NCBI GenBank assembly: GCA_026874595.1 | Contig: CM049311.1 | Span: 51,897,676-51,961,675, forward strand | Length of the DNA stretch: 64,000 nt | DNA from: Sipunculus nudus | Lineage: Eukaryota; Annelida; Sipuncula; Golfingiida; Sipunculidae | Direction of reading: 5' to 3' | Shown: positions 11,270-23,610 of the stretch, in pieces | Position numbering within the stretch: the stretch's first letter is position 1 | Layout of the letters: the number at the start of each line of letters is the position of its first letter | The notes under the pieces: generated by a model | Seen by the model: the letters and a program-made list of their open reading frames with translations, nothing else | Told to the model about the DNA's origin: nothing | The model's database searches: none | Made by a program: the position numbers and the translations under genes

Positions 11270-12048
11270 TTTATTCTGGCGATCATTCCTTTTAACTCCT
11301 GCAGTCCTAATCTAATCAGTTTAATAAAAATATGTTCAACTAAAAAGAGTTTATTCCCAGAAAGATATAAGGTTATGGGTTATATGTCAGGTGATAACTT
11401 GCACAATATGCAGATGACACTATTCTTAAAGATTTAGGAAATTCTTTAAAATTTCAGGCCTTGTGATAAAATTAAATAAGACAACAGCGATGACATTGAT
11501 GAAATATCTGCAGGGTTAAAAAATATTCTTGAATACAGAGGATTATTGGAAACTATTCCTACAGAGTGGAAAGAAAAGTAACTGCATACAAATGAAGATG
11601 AAAAGTTATGTAAGTAATTTTTCCCAAATATTTAACGTGAAAAATGTGACAACAGTTGTGTACAATGAACTGGTCTTACCTTTATCCGTAGAACCCGAAA
11701 GAATACAAAGAAAATGGACGAGGGACCTAAATGTTAAATATGACCGTAAAAAATATATCTTGAACTCTTTTAAGCATATAGTGAGGCGTACAAAATGTAC
11801 AACCTTAATTTCTGATATTTCAGTTTAATTTGATACATAGAATATTAACCACAAATACAATTTTATTTAAAATTTGTGTCAAAGATAAGGAGACATGGTC
11901 TTTTAGTGAAGAAGGAAGGGAATCATTGATACATTTGTTTTGGGAATGTCCTATTACTCAAGGATATTGGTCAGAATTAGCCTGTTGGATTAACAAGAAA
12001 CCTAGACGACCAGAGGTCGAGCGCTTGCCGGAAATAACGTTGAAATAG
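11270..12048 (+). pseudogene. L1-like LINE reverse transcriptase and C-terminal fragment
   Basis: A PFILAI-like stretch near 11270 precedes an AQYADDTIL segment near 11403-11430, the YADD catalytic box of non-LTR reverse transcriptases. Downstream, after a large internal deletion, the frames read RIQRKWTRDL (11529 frame), then MIHRILTTNTILFKICVKD and ESLIHLFWECPITQGYW (11830 frame). This matches the L1/Tx1-type C-terminus, where HRILPTN...CxxC...E(T/S)xxHLFWEC forms the terminal zinc-knuckle region. The CxxC pair is lost here (WSFS in its place). The frame changes after codon 99 of the 11529 frame. It is a dead fragment. Confidence 0.72.
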
Positions 12049-12059
12049 TCAGATAAATG

Positions 12060-13140
12060 AGCAATGAAGAAAAGGATGAAAATGAGCCATCGTCTGTAAA
12101 GATAAGACTTATATTGACAAAGTTATGAGTGAAAATAAATTGACGTGTTTTGATAAAATTGACCTAAAACTATGACCTACATAAATAATAAACATAACTC
12201 GTTCCTATATACGTTATGTATAAGTTAAAAAGTTAATCCTGCTAAACTTTAGCCTGTAGAATGCTATATATAAGGCGCAAGAACCAAAAAAGAAAGCTCA
12301 ATTTAGGACAACAAACAGACAGACATACTGACATAGTGACCCAAAACTAGAGGGCGGGTGACTAAACCAGGTCTGATAGAAGACAGAGAGGAAGAAAATG
12401 AGCCATAGTTTGTGGAAAAAGGACCAATATTGAACAAATTTATGAGGAAAATAACGCGTTCAAGATGTGGTTCCATTATACTATTTGTTAAAGTTACAAA
12501 GTGATTTCTGCGAAAATGTTGCCTGTAGAATGCCACATGCGCAAGAAAAAGCAAGAAGGCAGAATTGAGGTCAACTGACAAACAGACAGACAATGTGACA
12601 AATTTAAGATAAGAAGTGACCAGACAATCTGATGGATAAGGTGTAGAGGAATAAATTGAGCTACAGTTTTTGTAGGTAAGCTTTATAATTTTGGAGATAT
12701 GTAAAAAAATATATCCTAATGTGGCTATTTTTCGAAAATTTAAAATCACTTTCGAGATATTTATGTAAGACATAAGATGTACAAGTTTTCAAAGGATTCC
12801 TGCAAAACTGTGGTCTGTAGGATGCCATATGTCAGACTCTAATAACCAGCAAGCAGGCGAAATTGAGGACAACTGACAAACAGACAGATATCGTGACACA
12901 GTGACACATGTGAGATACCAGGTGACTTAATATTCTTTTATAGAAGGTATAGAGGAACAAAATGAGCTATAATTTATGTAGGTAAGGTTTAAAGTTTTGG
13001 AGATATAACCAAACATGATATGTTGTAGTGTTTCGAGTGCAGCGCCCCCTAGCGGCCATATATTCCAAAAATTGAAAAAGATGTTTCGAGATATTGGTGA
13101 AGAACATAAGATTTATCAGTTTCAAAATTATTCCTCATCA
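12060..13140. repeat. Tandem about 280 bp repeat, about four units
   Basis: The TAGAATGCYAYATGT-like phase mark recurs at about 12256, 12528 and 12817 (steps 272 and 289). Each unit carries ACAAACAGACAGACA, an AGAGGAAGAAAATGAGC-like block and TCCTGCAAAACTGTGG. The last unit contains GCGCCCCCTAGCGGCC near 13043. The same family is dispersed at 4201-4740. It is not coding. Confidence 0.7.
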
Positions 13141-15572
13141 TGAGGTGGCATCTAGGGTATCACAAAGTTATATCTCAAACTATCTTGTGTGACCAGATAT
13201 TTTACAAGATGTTGCAAGATTTGTACTTAAATCTTGTAGTACTAATTGAGCTCTTCCTAATGCAAAAAAAAAAAAAAAAAGAAAAGAGAAAAATGAGAGA
13301 CCAAACAATAATGCAAGTCAGTGTTGCATCTTGTCAAACATATTGTGCCTATGTGTGCCTCTTAGAATGATTACATTTCTATCATCCAGTTCATCCTGTA
13401 GGAAAGGGAAACATTTAACTTTGATCTGTTATAATATAAATGAATTAACTTTTACCTTTAACGTACATACCGTTTTGTCAAGCCAAGATTTGTATGATTC
13501 TTCATAGACAGAGGGAATAACTTAATTAAAATAAGTGAATAAAGCAAAAAATATGTGAGGTATTACTAGGTCTTAATTTTTTTTATTATTTATTTATTTT
13601 TATTTACCCCCCCCCCCCCCCCCTCTAATATGCTTATTTAGATGCTATTTGTTTTTGTCATTGTTGCATTTTGTCAGACGTATATCTTGTTGTTCTTGTC
13701 CTATATACGTGTATGACTTTGTAATGATTGAGCATACATGGATTGTCTATGTACTGTCTAAATAAATGCTTGTTAAAAAAGGTTATAAGCTCTTTATTTG
13801 CAGCAGGATGGAATCAAATAAGGACCTTAACGGACATGGTTTTCTGCGGTTTTTACCAATGGGGTTGGGTCGTTAGAAATAATATGTCCAATCACTTGGA
13901 TTGCTACATAATAATTACAGAGACAAAAATGAAATATTTCTGTTCAATTGTAGCTTGTCATAGGAAGTCGCTGTTTTATAAATGTAGATATTCATAAACA
14001 TGCACGCAATAGCAGGGATACCGCCATTCTGAAGAGGAAGGTGTCTACGGACCTAGGTACAATGGTTATTGGCCAAAACAAGAAAAACCTAAACAGTCTT
14101 ATTGAGTCATTAAGGGAGAAACTTAATTGATGTTAAAATGAAATATTTCACAAATACATGAAAAATTACCAATCACAGGTTGTAGTATAAACTGTAACAT
14201 GACTTATTCTTTTGAAAAATATGCGAGTCGCATCCGACTGTTTATTGACCAAGCGGTAACTCCACGTTCCCATCCACGGGGTTGCTTTGGGTTCTCTTAA
14301 AGAAAGAATGTCTGAAACAGGGAGAAGTTATGGGAGAAATGGTTCGGATGGGGATAAACTTGATATAATATTCTTTCATGACATTTATCCATGCAAAACT
14401 ACTTTACTGAAAGAACGTAAGGGGGGGGGGGGGGGGGGGTGCAAGTGCCACCATGTGCACAGTCTAGATCCGCCTATGAATATATGGGCTTTAAGGAAAG
14501 TGCGGATATTTGTGTCTCTGAGGCTCAAACTCCCTGCCACACACTTGACACTGGCACTCTGGTGTCATTCACTTACGGACAGAGAAACAAGAGAGGTTTC
14601 TCCTCATGGGCGGTGACCAGTGTCAATTTTCTTATAAAAACTAATCGAATGTAGAAGTGTTGTGACCGTACAGTGTTTTTATATTTATATACACGATATA
14701 TATATATTATATGTATGTTTGTTAAATGGTATCCATGGTGACAGGGTCCCTGATTGTCTCTATCATCCGGCCTTGAGATGGTTATTTGTACAAAACGGAG
14801 GGCAAGCATGACATAAAACGTCTGCGAAACACAGAAAGGACCGCCAGGATCGAAACACCGGTTTTTGGTGACACAAAGATGTCATTGTGATGGCCCTCGG
14901 CTAAAGCTATAGCCCACAAAACGTGCCCTGAGTTGAACTGCTCTCCGTAACTTCTGTCGCCTCAGACGCGGGTTAACTGATTCATTCCCTGTACGGATCA
15001 CGTCAAACATCCATTTCAAGGATGCTGATTTTGTTTGTTGACCTTTGACAACCGCTGCGTGATTGTTGTTTTTATTTGGTTCTATGCCGACTTATCCTTA
15101 TCTTTAGCACCTTGGTTGTAATTTATTGAAATGTACTCATCTGTAACATTTAAACCAAGCTGATTAATTATACCTGTTACAGAAAACTTAATGATTTGTC
15201 GCATGTGTTTAATTTTAGCATCACCTTTAAACCTTTACAGTTGAAACATCCTTATCCTTTTTTGTGCTAGAAATATACTTGACGGTCCTTGTTTTGGGGA
15301 CCTGTTTTAAATATTCATTTGGTAAATGGCTGTACCAATGAATTATTTGCACGGTGCGTCTATGTGGTATCACATGAGTTTCTTGCGACGAAACACTTTA
15401 TTTCCATGGTTGGTAAATATGCAATGTCGGTATGGTAATCTGGAAAAAAATAAATGTTTGGCAAATGAAAATACCCTTATACTCTGACCAAAGTTATTTA
15501 TTGATGAATTTATCTAAAAAAATTACGTCGTCAGTATTTATCTTTAAGCTTCCTTGTTTTTGAAAACGATAG

Positions 15573-15574
<2 letters not shown>
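13141..15574. other. Unassigned, with homopolymer tracts
   Basis: Contains poly-A (about 13265-13280), poly-C (13607-13623) and poly-G (14421-14439). Several short open frames occur on both strands but none has a recognisable domain or family feature. Confidence 0.4.

Positions 15575-15622
<48 letters not shown>
15575..15622. repeat. (TA)n microsatellite
   Basis: Pure TA/AT tract. Confidence 0.95.
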
Positions 15623-15625
<3 letters not shown>

Positions 15626-16989
15626 CCGGACCAATTTTGGAGGTAGTCTGGGTCACCATTTAGCCATTTTCTTGTAATCGTCATTATTATTTTATTACAA
15701 CTGATTGTTTGACTTCTTCGTTAACAGCAAGCATTGATATTTAAATACCTCACTGATTTTCAATTTCTTGCTTAAGAGTAAAGTAATATATAGTCGCTCA
15801 TATTGTTCAGTGAGTTTGTGTTTAATAATATTACTGCTTTTATTTTTCCCTCAGAGCTGAATTTTTTATATGTAACGTCTGTCGCCTGATGAGACGGCTT
15901 TATTATCTATAGAATTCAAAGTGTGGTCACACGCTTACATGTAACTTTTCATTCCTGCTATGAGCCTTGTACTCTGAAGTCAAATAGAGATGTGAATTAC
16001 CTCACGTGCATGATAAATTGAAAAGGTGATTACTCGTTCAGGTAAAACCGCAAACACATTGGTAACCTTGACAACGTTGATGGGGGAGCATTGGTAAATC
16101 CTGACACGGCAGAGGGATAACAAAATCACACACTGAAGCTCTTTTTTTTTCCCTTGCAATAATTTAGACTACAGGTATTTTTCTGGGTTTATTTCATTTT
16201 TGTTAATTTCTCCCATATCTGTAAGTGTTCAGACAGTGATTTCTTAGCAATACCATTCGTTATGTATGATATATGTTTTAGTATGCCGCTGACGCAAAAC
16301 GGCTGCCACGGCGGAAAGATCCGCGTGAGACAGTATTAATCTGCATCCACATGTGTTGTGTTAAAGTGGTATACAGCTGTTCGTGCTTAAGACCGCACGC
16401 ATCAACGGATCAATGACCAAAAGCTTGTGCCCACGTATTATAACATTTAGATTTACCTTATTACTGGTTAACTGTTATAGGATGTGTTTACTGTTCAATA
16501 GGGCCACACTATCAATATACCGATATATCGATTCATACTGATTCGCCACATCGATAGAGTTCCCATTACGCCAGGAAATGAGCATGCTGTATCGTCATAT
16601 CGATGAAACACAAAAACTTGTATAGATACTAGTCATACAGCCTAATCTTAACTATAATCTGGGTTATTTCTGAAGATAAAGCTGCTTTTTATTTCTTATA
16701 TTGACCTTTTCTGATATTGACCGTCAATAATTATTTAGTATATTGCCGTCCTCATATATTTATAACGACTAGGAGGGTTAGAATATCTAGTTTCTGCCAC
16801 TATCCTTGTGTAAGGGGATGATTTAAATATATTTTGTAAATATTGTTGTTTTATCCATTGTATCCACCTATAATGAATTAGAGGTTTAATAGTGTTGACT
16901 TCATTGTACCAGTCAGTACCAGTGTTAAAGCACTGAGATGTTTTATATGTATTAATGGTAGAAATTGGTTTTACAATCATACTCATTGA
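15623..16989. other. Unassigned
   Basis: No supported gene. ATCGAT-containing sequence appears near 16520-16605, similar in flavour to the next entry. Confidence 0.4.
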
Positions 16990-17372
16990 TTGAAAAATAA
17001 AAACGACCGATGATCGATTATTAATTGATTATTGTATGTACTTCCTATATATAATCTTGAAATTTGATGTATAATAGATATATAAATATTGACCTCAGTT
17101 TACAGTCTGACATTTACATCGGTATTCATAATGAAAAAAAATCAAACCCCGGCATCCAATTGCCGTCGGACGATTGTTAGCTGCGCAAGCTTCCGTTTTG
17201 ATGATATTCGATACTGTACTGTGTGTTCGTATATCTCTGACAGGATAAGATTCTTTGCACGTGCATACTTAATCGTTTTTAATCGATTATACAACAATAC
17301 AATCGATTTAATCGGTTTTTTTTTTAAAGAAAACGACCAATCATCGATTTAATCGATTAATCTGCACACCAC
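16990..17372. repeat. ATCGAT-rich repeat block, possible MITE remnant
   Basis: An AAACGACCGATGATCGATT segment at about 17003 recurs as AACGACCAATCATCGATTT near 17330 in the same orientation. The block also holds several AATCGATT motifs (17260-17350) and ends CTGCACACCACT, reminiscent of hAT-type MITE ends. I found no clean terminal inverted repeat. Confidence 0.4.
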
Positions 17373-18109
17373 TAATAAGTATATTGCTGTTTGTAATTTT
17401 CTTTAAATTCTGGATTGTTAGAGCACACTGTTGTCTTTATATAACTTAATGATTTAGGGAGGTTTAACAATCTGGTCAATTTCGCTGTCATTATGCTCAT
17501 CTAATAGCAAAACAGAGCAATTCAATTTAATGTATTGCTATGATAATTACTATAAATTTGTAAATATATATTGATCATGTCATTGTCCTTATCTATATTG
17601 AAAAACGAAGAGGGCTAAGACAATTTAAGTAGATGATGTCATCATATTTAAGCCAGAGATGGATTTAATCATATATTGCATACATTGGTATCGTTATCTA
17701 TAATTAAGGGCTCTGTGGGTTTGAATATATTGAGTATATTGCTTGTAATAGCGGTATCTATATTTCAGGGGTCATCAATTTACACTTGTTTACTATGTTA
17801 CTGTAATTATCTCACATTTGGATGTACTAAGGTGTAAATTATTGAGATTATTGTTGAAACTGCCACTGCCTGGTTATATTGAAATTATACGTCACCTTCA
17901 CCATCAGCAGAATTGGTACAAACTCCTTTACCACTGTATCGTTTATTCCTTTGAACATTCGAACGCTCGACCTTATTATAACATATACAACATATAGTTG
18001 TTTCTTTTCAATGTGGCCCAGTGGTTGCAACATTTCAATATTTCCATATAGGCCATGGGTATATAATATACCGGTAATATTACTGACGGAGCATGTAGGT
18101 TATAGAATT
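17373..18109. other. Unassigned AT-rich sequence
   Basis: No supported feature. The short open frames here have no family features. Confidence 0.4.
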
Positions 18110-18121
18110 TTAGTAACCTGA

Positions 18122-18379
18122 TTGGCACGATCTGCACGACCTGGTCGTGTAGAGTTTCTCTGCTGCCTGCTTCTGTATATAGTTTTCTGTTGCTGGGCTG
18201 GTGGGTGCCGGGCTGCAGCTATCCGCAGGTGGCCGTACTATGAGGCAGGTGACGTTACTTGGGTGTTGATGGTTGCGGTAGCAAACCTGACGCAACTACA
18301 GCTGACGATTTCTGGGAGGCAGCCCAAAAAGTGGCCGCCCTTCCTAAAACCGTCCACTTCTGCCGCCTTAGTTGAATAA
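18122..18379 (+). other. GC-richer island with an 85-codon open frame, unrecognised
   Basis: An ATG-less open frame beginning near 18122 encodes a basic start followed by a hydrophobic run (FLCCLLLYIVFCCW) that could act as a signal peptide, then a basic, proline-containing tail. The TAA stop overlaps an AATAAA hexamer (about 18374-18381). The block is clearly richer in G+C than its surroundings. I recognise no family. It may equally be a non-coding repeat unit, since the opposite strand is also open for 61 codons. Confidence 0.15.
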
Positions 18380-19650
18380 AAATGTGCAAAACGTCATTAA
18401 ATTTGCAGCTGCGGCATGGATGTATCGTTTCTTAATTGACAGCTTTAACCCAATAAACCTAACGTCAGTTAACTCATTTTTATCTATTTCCAATACGACC
18501 TGACCCGTATCATGGGAGCACGGGGCATAAAAATTAGGAAAGGCTTATTTCTGTGCGGCAAAAAACTGTACCGTGACGAATAGATTTGCGGAATAGGGAT
18601 ACTTTTTTTTATAAACAGAGAACCATGCTTTGTGTTCAGCAATTCCTAACAGTAACAGTAAAATCTTAAGAGCCAAAAGCATTTTATGTCAAACACAAAT
18701 TATGCAGTAAGATTTACAACAAGGACAGAATTATAGTTTTGTACCAGGTTACCAATAAATTAACAGTAAGGATTATAATATGGTTTGAATTATTCTATAT
18801 ACAGCAAATCCTTTATTAACTGCTGTAAGATATATTGAAAAGGGGAAATGTTTTTCCTTACCGTCAAGTCTCTACATTATAATGTTTATATTAAGGTTTA
18901 TAATAAAGGGAAATTTATTGTAAGTATGACATCTCCTGAACACCGAATCTGCATGATTAGGGTTGTATTAGCACAAACATTATAAAAGAAACCATCAATA
19001 TATATATATATATATATGTATATATATGTATATATATATAAACTCCACATTCCAGCATAACATGTACACTGAAAATAAAGTATATTGAAAACATAATAAT
19101 TTGACAGCTTTTAACCATTTGAGAATATTAATTAGGTCTAGTTAACCAATATCATTATTGGTATCGCTGTAATGGACTGTATATATTTATATATTCAAAT
19201 TTGCTTGATGAAATGATATCAAAGCTAAAAGTACAGAGTTTATTTCTTAACTTAATGCGACTTAGGAGTTCATTTGTGTCATGTAATTTAAACCTTGACA
19301 GTCGAGATATGCCTGATTAATAAAACAATTATCATATGGTTTCAATCATTACCGCCTTATTAGCAGCGCCATCTCCCGCAAACAGCTTTACCTTAATTAA
19401 GACACACATGACATCCCGGAAGATACTACTTTTTTCCTCATTAAATCCCACATTACCTTTCTTCATTTATAGTCAAGGAATTATATATCCTGGATACGTG
19501 CAAAGGATTGGTTTGAAGATTGATCTGTCAAAAGGAACGAGGGGAGAATCAGAGGGTCATCTCTAGCAATTCCGTAACCGTGTAGAGCGATGGTTGGTTT
19601 GTCAATGGATTGGTCTTCTATGAAAGTCAATAATTAATGCAGTTTAACTA
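18380..19650. other. Unassigned AT-rich sequence with (TA)n
   Basis: An imperfect (TA)n/TATG tract lies at about 18998-19040. Nothing else is supported. Confidence 0.4.
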
Positions 19651-19654
19651 GGGT

Positions 19655-20195
19655 GTCCTGGCGAAAGTGTGGACGGACTCCGTGAGAGGCCGATAGAGGC
19701 TGCTCTCTGCGATTTTAAAATTTATTTTTGCAATGGCTTGGCCCAGAGAACCGTTCAGTATATGAATTAAAGGGTTTTGGGGATCGAGGAAGTCATGTTT
19801 GATGTCAAATTTTATGATTTGAGCTATTTTTACCATTATATCTAATATTGCTGCCGATTTTCAGTTCGAAAGGTCATTTTAACCCATACTTGTCATATGA
19901 CATCCATAAAGAGCCATATTGGTTCGTTACTCTGTGGATTTGGTTTCCCTGAATGTTAATTTGATAACCTGGCGAGGGTGTCTCTTGCAAAGGTGATGGT
20001 GGAACGAAGAAAAGCTCGAAATTCTAGATGGTCGCGCTCCTCCATTTTGAAAAATTATTGTTTCAATGGTTTTGCCTGCATTGCTGGTCAATACATGGAT
20101 TCTTGTTTAATTAGCTAACTTGGATTGAGGAATTCAAATCCGATGTCAAATTGGTAGTTTGACCAATTTAAAATCTACAATCTAAGATGACCGCT
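19655..20195. repeat. Diverged tandem pair, period about 315 bp
   Basis: Two units each begin CTGGCGARRGTGT, include a GATGTCAAATT and ATTTGA-like centre, and end GCTGCCGAT or GACCGCTGAT (about 19655-19858 and 19970-20195). Divergence is high. Confidence 0.4.
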
Positions 20196-20401
20196 GATTT
20201 AAGACCCTTTGTCTTTTATTGTTCATAACAGGCTCTGCTGGAAATTCTAATCATGCTGAGTATAATAATAAGCATCAGAATCATGCTCAATACACAGCTG
20301 TTATCTCAGAGGTGAAAAGAGATTTTATTATAGAAATAAACCTTTCAAAAACAGTGATTAGAAAAGTTAAGGCCACGGCGAAGTATTACACTAAATTATG
20401 T

Positions 20402-20968
20402 CAATTGACCTCACCACCACAGCTCATATGCGCCGCCCTTTTTACCTAATTATGAAAATGAGACCCCAAAACGCTCCTTCACAGAAGGCATTCCATGCTC
20501 ATGGTTGCATGAGATCTTTACAACACAATAGTGACGTCACAAAGGTCGATGACGAAATGTCGCATTGATGACGTCATCAGCTGGAATCGCTATATCTCTG
20601 TTCTCAAGTGCAGAGTATACCGCAGTAAAGGTGAACTGTTTTGCTATATTTTGGATTATTTGTCTCATACGAATTACGCGCCAGGTAAGACATTGTCATT
20701 CACTCGGTAGTCGGAGGAATAGCTCCTGCAACCTTTGGCTCCTTTGTATAAAATAATCCTGGAAAACATGCCGACTAAGGTACCAGTACAGACTACACGT
20801 GTTCTGTTTGGGAGAGGTCTCACAAATTATGCAAATAATGTTATTGTAAGGCGACTGACGTTTACAATATCGGCGACCTGATTGGCTGCACGGAACAGTT
20901 ATGCTCATGAATATTCAATAAATGAATATGCTTTTGAGGTCACGTAAAGTTCAGGGTGAGGTCAATTG
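20402..20968 (+). mobile_element. CRE-bearing inverted-repeat element, copy A
   Basis: CAATTGACCTCA at the left end matches TGAGGTCAATTG at the right (20957-20968) as an exact inverted repeat. Internal landmarks shared with copies B and C are GATGACGTCATC (CRE-like TGACGTCA), TACGAATTAYGYGCCAGGTAAG, CTCGGTAGTCGGAGGA, a CTACACGTGTTCTGTTTG segment and CCTGATTGG (inverted CCAAT). This copy also carries an octamer-like ATGCAAAT. No protein is encoded. CAATTG could be either part of the terminus or the target duplication. Confidence 0.6.
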
Positions 20969-21545
20969 ACCTATCCACCATAGCCCTAATGCTCCGCCCT
21001 TTTAACTTTTTTATTATAATGAGCCTCAAAAAACGCTCCTACACGTATGCTCTTCCGTGCCCATGGTAGCGAGAGCTGATTTTAACATAATAATGCATCA
21101 CAAAAGGCGATGGCGCATGACGTCGTCATCAACTGTTAACCTGACCATTGTTTACTATATCGCAGTCATATATGAACAGTGTTGCAATATATATTGGATT
21201 AGCTGTCCCATACGAATTATGTGCCAGGTAAGGCATTATTATTCACTCGGTAGTCGGAGGAATGGCTCCCGCAACCTATAGCCTAGAAACTTTTTATACT
21301 GTCTCCTTCGTATAATAAAATATCCCGGAAAACATGACGACATGGGTACTGGTAGTATTTACAGACTACACGTGTTCTGTTTGACAGAGCTCTGTCAAAT
21401 TATGCAAAATTTTGTTTTGTCAGATGATTGACGCTTTACAATGTTAAAGGTAACCTGATTGGTTGCTCCTTAGTCCCATGCTTATGTTTATTCATGGAAT
21501 GAATATGCGATTAAGGTCGCATAGAATTCATGGATAGGTCAATTG
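20963..21545 (+). mobile_element. CRE-bearing inverted-repeat element, copy B
   Basis: CAATTGACCTATCCA at the left is the exact reverse complement of TGGATAGGTCAATTG at the right, 15 bp each. The element abuts copy A, and the two share the CAATTG at 20963-20968. The body matches copy C closely by eye. It contains a degraded CRE (GACGTCGTCATC), the GCCAGGTAAG segment, and GACAGAGCTCTGTC, a perfect palindrome. It is non-coding. Confidence 0.65.
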
Positions 21546-22470
21546 GGGACTGGTTGAGTCCAAGTCAGAGCACTAAAGTTCATGTCAACTTACTACCAGT
21601 CCCAGTCTTTTGATACCCACGATCCATCCTGATGTGAGTTAAAGTATGATCCGTTGAAATATATTTATTGAAAAAAAGATGTCAACATACGTTTCTACAT
21701 GCATTTAATGAACTTTAATATATAATCTTATGTATATATCTACAAACATACATATAAGGCTAGGTAAAGTCAATACTTTAATATTCTTTCGATTCATTAA
21801 AGTGTATTAGAAGAAATGCCTATTTTTATACATATCGTCTGAGTAAAGTTATATTCATATTCCATTTAAACAAAAGACCGACTATTTCTCCACTTTCATT
21901 GCGGAATGAAATGTCATTGTTTTAATTATAAACTGTCTTGTATGTTAATGGTTTCCATTTGAAATCTGATGAAAAATGTTTCGTCGATAAAATCGATAAA
22001 ATTCATTTATTATATATAAACTTGTTCAAGAAATAAGATAAGAAGTAAAATATTTCTAAATTGTGAACTAAATCGAGGTACGGAAGTGTTCTCGGCCTGT
22101 CAATACAGTGGGTGTGAAAAGGAAAATATTTTGTTTCTAGCATACAGTGAATATAAAGATAATTTCGTATGAAATTATGGTATTAGTTATGCTTAAGGTA
22201 TTGCGGAATATGTAGCTGCTGACTCGTGCAGACTAAACATTGTCACCAGAATCAGTATATAGATAAATGGATTGTTGGACGGTTTCATGTGTGCATGTGT
22301 GGATGAAATAGTTAGATAGGTAAGGCCTCAGATATTACTTATGCTACTGAATACTCTGAAAAAAGTCTCTGTTTCCCTCTTAGTGGCTTTAACGCGAGGT
22401 GTACGATGACATATAGATCTATTTTTTTATACTTGTCTATATATGACCTCCTTTTTAAATATCACGATGT
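21546..22470. other. Unassigned AT-rich sequence
   Basis: No supported feature. Confidence 0.4.
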
Positions 22471-22527
22471 GATAGAAGACCGGTCTTAATTAGATGCATA
22501 AGAAGACCGGTCTTAATTAGATGCATA
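22471..22527. repeat. Short direct duplication with palindromic core
   Basis: An about 28-bp unit, AGAAGACCGGTCTTAATTAG followed by ATGCATA, is present twice in direct tandem. Its core AAGACCGGTCTT is a perfect palindrome. Confidence 0.8.
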
Positions 22528-22864
22528 AGACCTGTACATTCAGTTTTGAATCTATAAAAATTATTATACGCAACTTATTTGTTTCTGAAGCCTCTTTATG
22601 CCTTTGTTACGTCATAATTATACCTAACCTTACAAATAAAACTTCTGCGCCTTCAGTTTTTTTTACAACTAAGAAGCAGATTACTTTATAAGTATAAAAA
22701 ATACGACTTTCAATAAACATTTGAATAAAAATCATTGGTAAATTCAAGTGAAATTTTTCCCGGCTTTATATCTCCATATTGAACTTATAATTAAACAATA
22801 CCGAATAAGAGAGCATGCGTGAACAAATATATATATATATATCACTGGAACGGGCAAAAAAATC
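22528..22864. other. Unassigned AT-rich sequence
   Basis: Only a short (TA)n near 22826-22840 is notable. Confidence 0.4.
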
Positions 22865-23115
22865 AGAAAGGGGAAAAGGAAGGAAAGAAACGAAAGAAGG
22901 GAAGACGGAAGAATGAAAGAAAAGAAGGGAAGAAAAGGAAAGATAAGAAAAGGAGAAAGAGAAGAAAGAAGATAAAGAAGGGCCAGGAAAGGAAAGAAAA
23001 GGAAACGATAAAGGAGAAATGGAAGGAAGAAAAGAAGAAAGGAAAAGGATGAGAAAGGAGCGATAGGGAAGCTAATAAAAAGATGAAAGAGGGCTTAGGA
23101 AAGAAAATAAAACGA
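22865..23115. repeat. Polypurine (GA-rich) low-complexity tract
   Basis: Roughly 250 bp is almost entirely A and G on the plus strand (GGAAAAGGAAGGAAAGAAAC and similar). Open frames on both strands here (Lys/Arg-rich, or Phe/Ser/Leu-rich) are composition artefacts. Such tracts can adopt triplex structures, which is general knowledge and not shown by this sequence alone. Confidence 0.85.
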
Positions 23116-23257
23116 CATCTACTCATCTAACTAACAAAAATAGTAATGACCTCCTGGTGACCTTCCCCTCATACGCTGTGAGAAATAGCAGAATTCTGCA
23201 GGTTTGGCAATGTGTCGAATACCCCGTCAGTTTGCGCTGGATAAAGTAAAATCTGAT

Positions 23258-23500
23258 TGTTACAGGTGCTCTTTTTATTGTGTGACACGGGCGTAACTCG
23301 TGTTGTTGTTACATTTTATGTTTAATCCGTACTGGTTGAACTCTCGTTGTCATGTGAGCCTTGGGTTTTCACGCCTGGTCGTGGGTCACGTGATGAGCCT
23401 GGTGTGTAGAGACACACGGCTATGTCTTTCTAGAGAATTCCTGAAACATGTGTCGTGCAAGAACTTAGAGACTGTTCGAGAAATGGAAAATTCCCAGCTT
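23258..23500 (+). repeat. Truncated 5' LTR
   Basis: 243 bp matching 26631-26874 of the 3' LTR, with about 8 substitutions and one 1-bp indel by eye (about 3-4% divergence). Homology stops at CCCAGCTT and internal sequence follows. The LTR portion holding the TATA box and polyadenylation signal is gone. Confidence 0.88.
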
Positions 23501-23610
23501 AAAAAAATACAAAGCTTAAAGTACAAGCTGTACCAATAGTGTCAGAAAAGCCGTCACTTGATCAGGACACTGATCCGGAAAGTCAGGAAATTCCTGGTTT
23601 GTATCCTTAA

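Noticed and set aside
22819-23126. Lys/Arg-rich and Phe/Ser-rich open frames
   Set aside because: They are produced by the polypurine tract on both strands and have no coding features.
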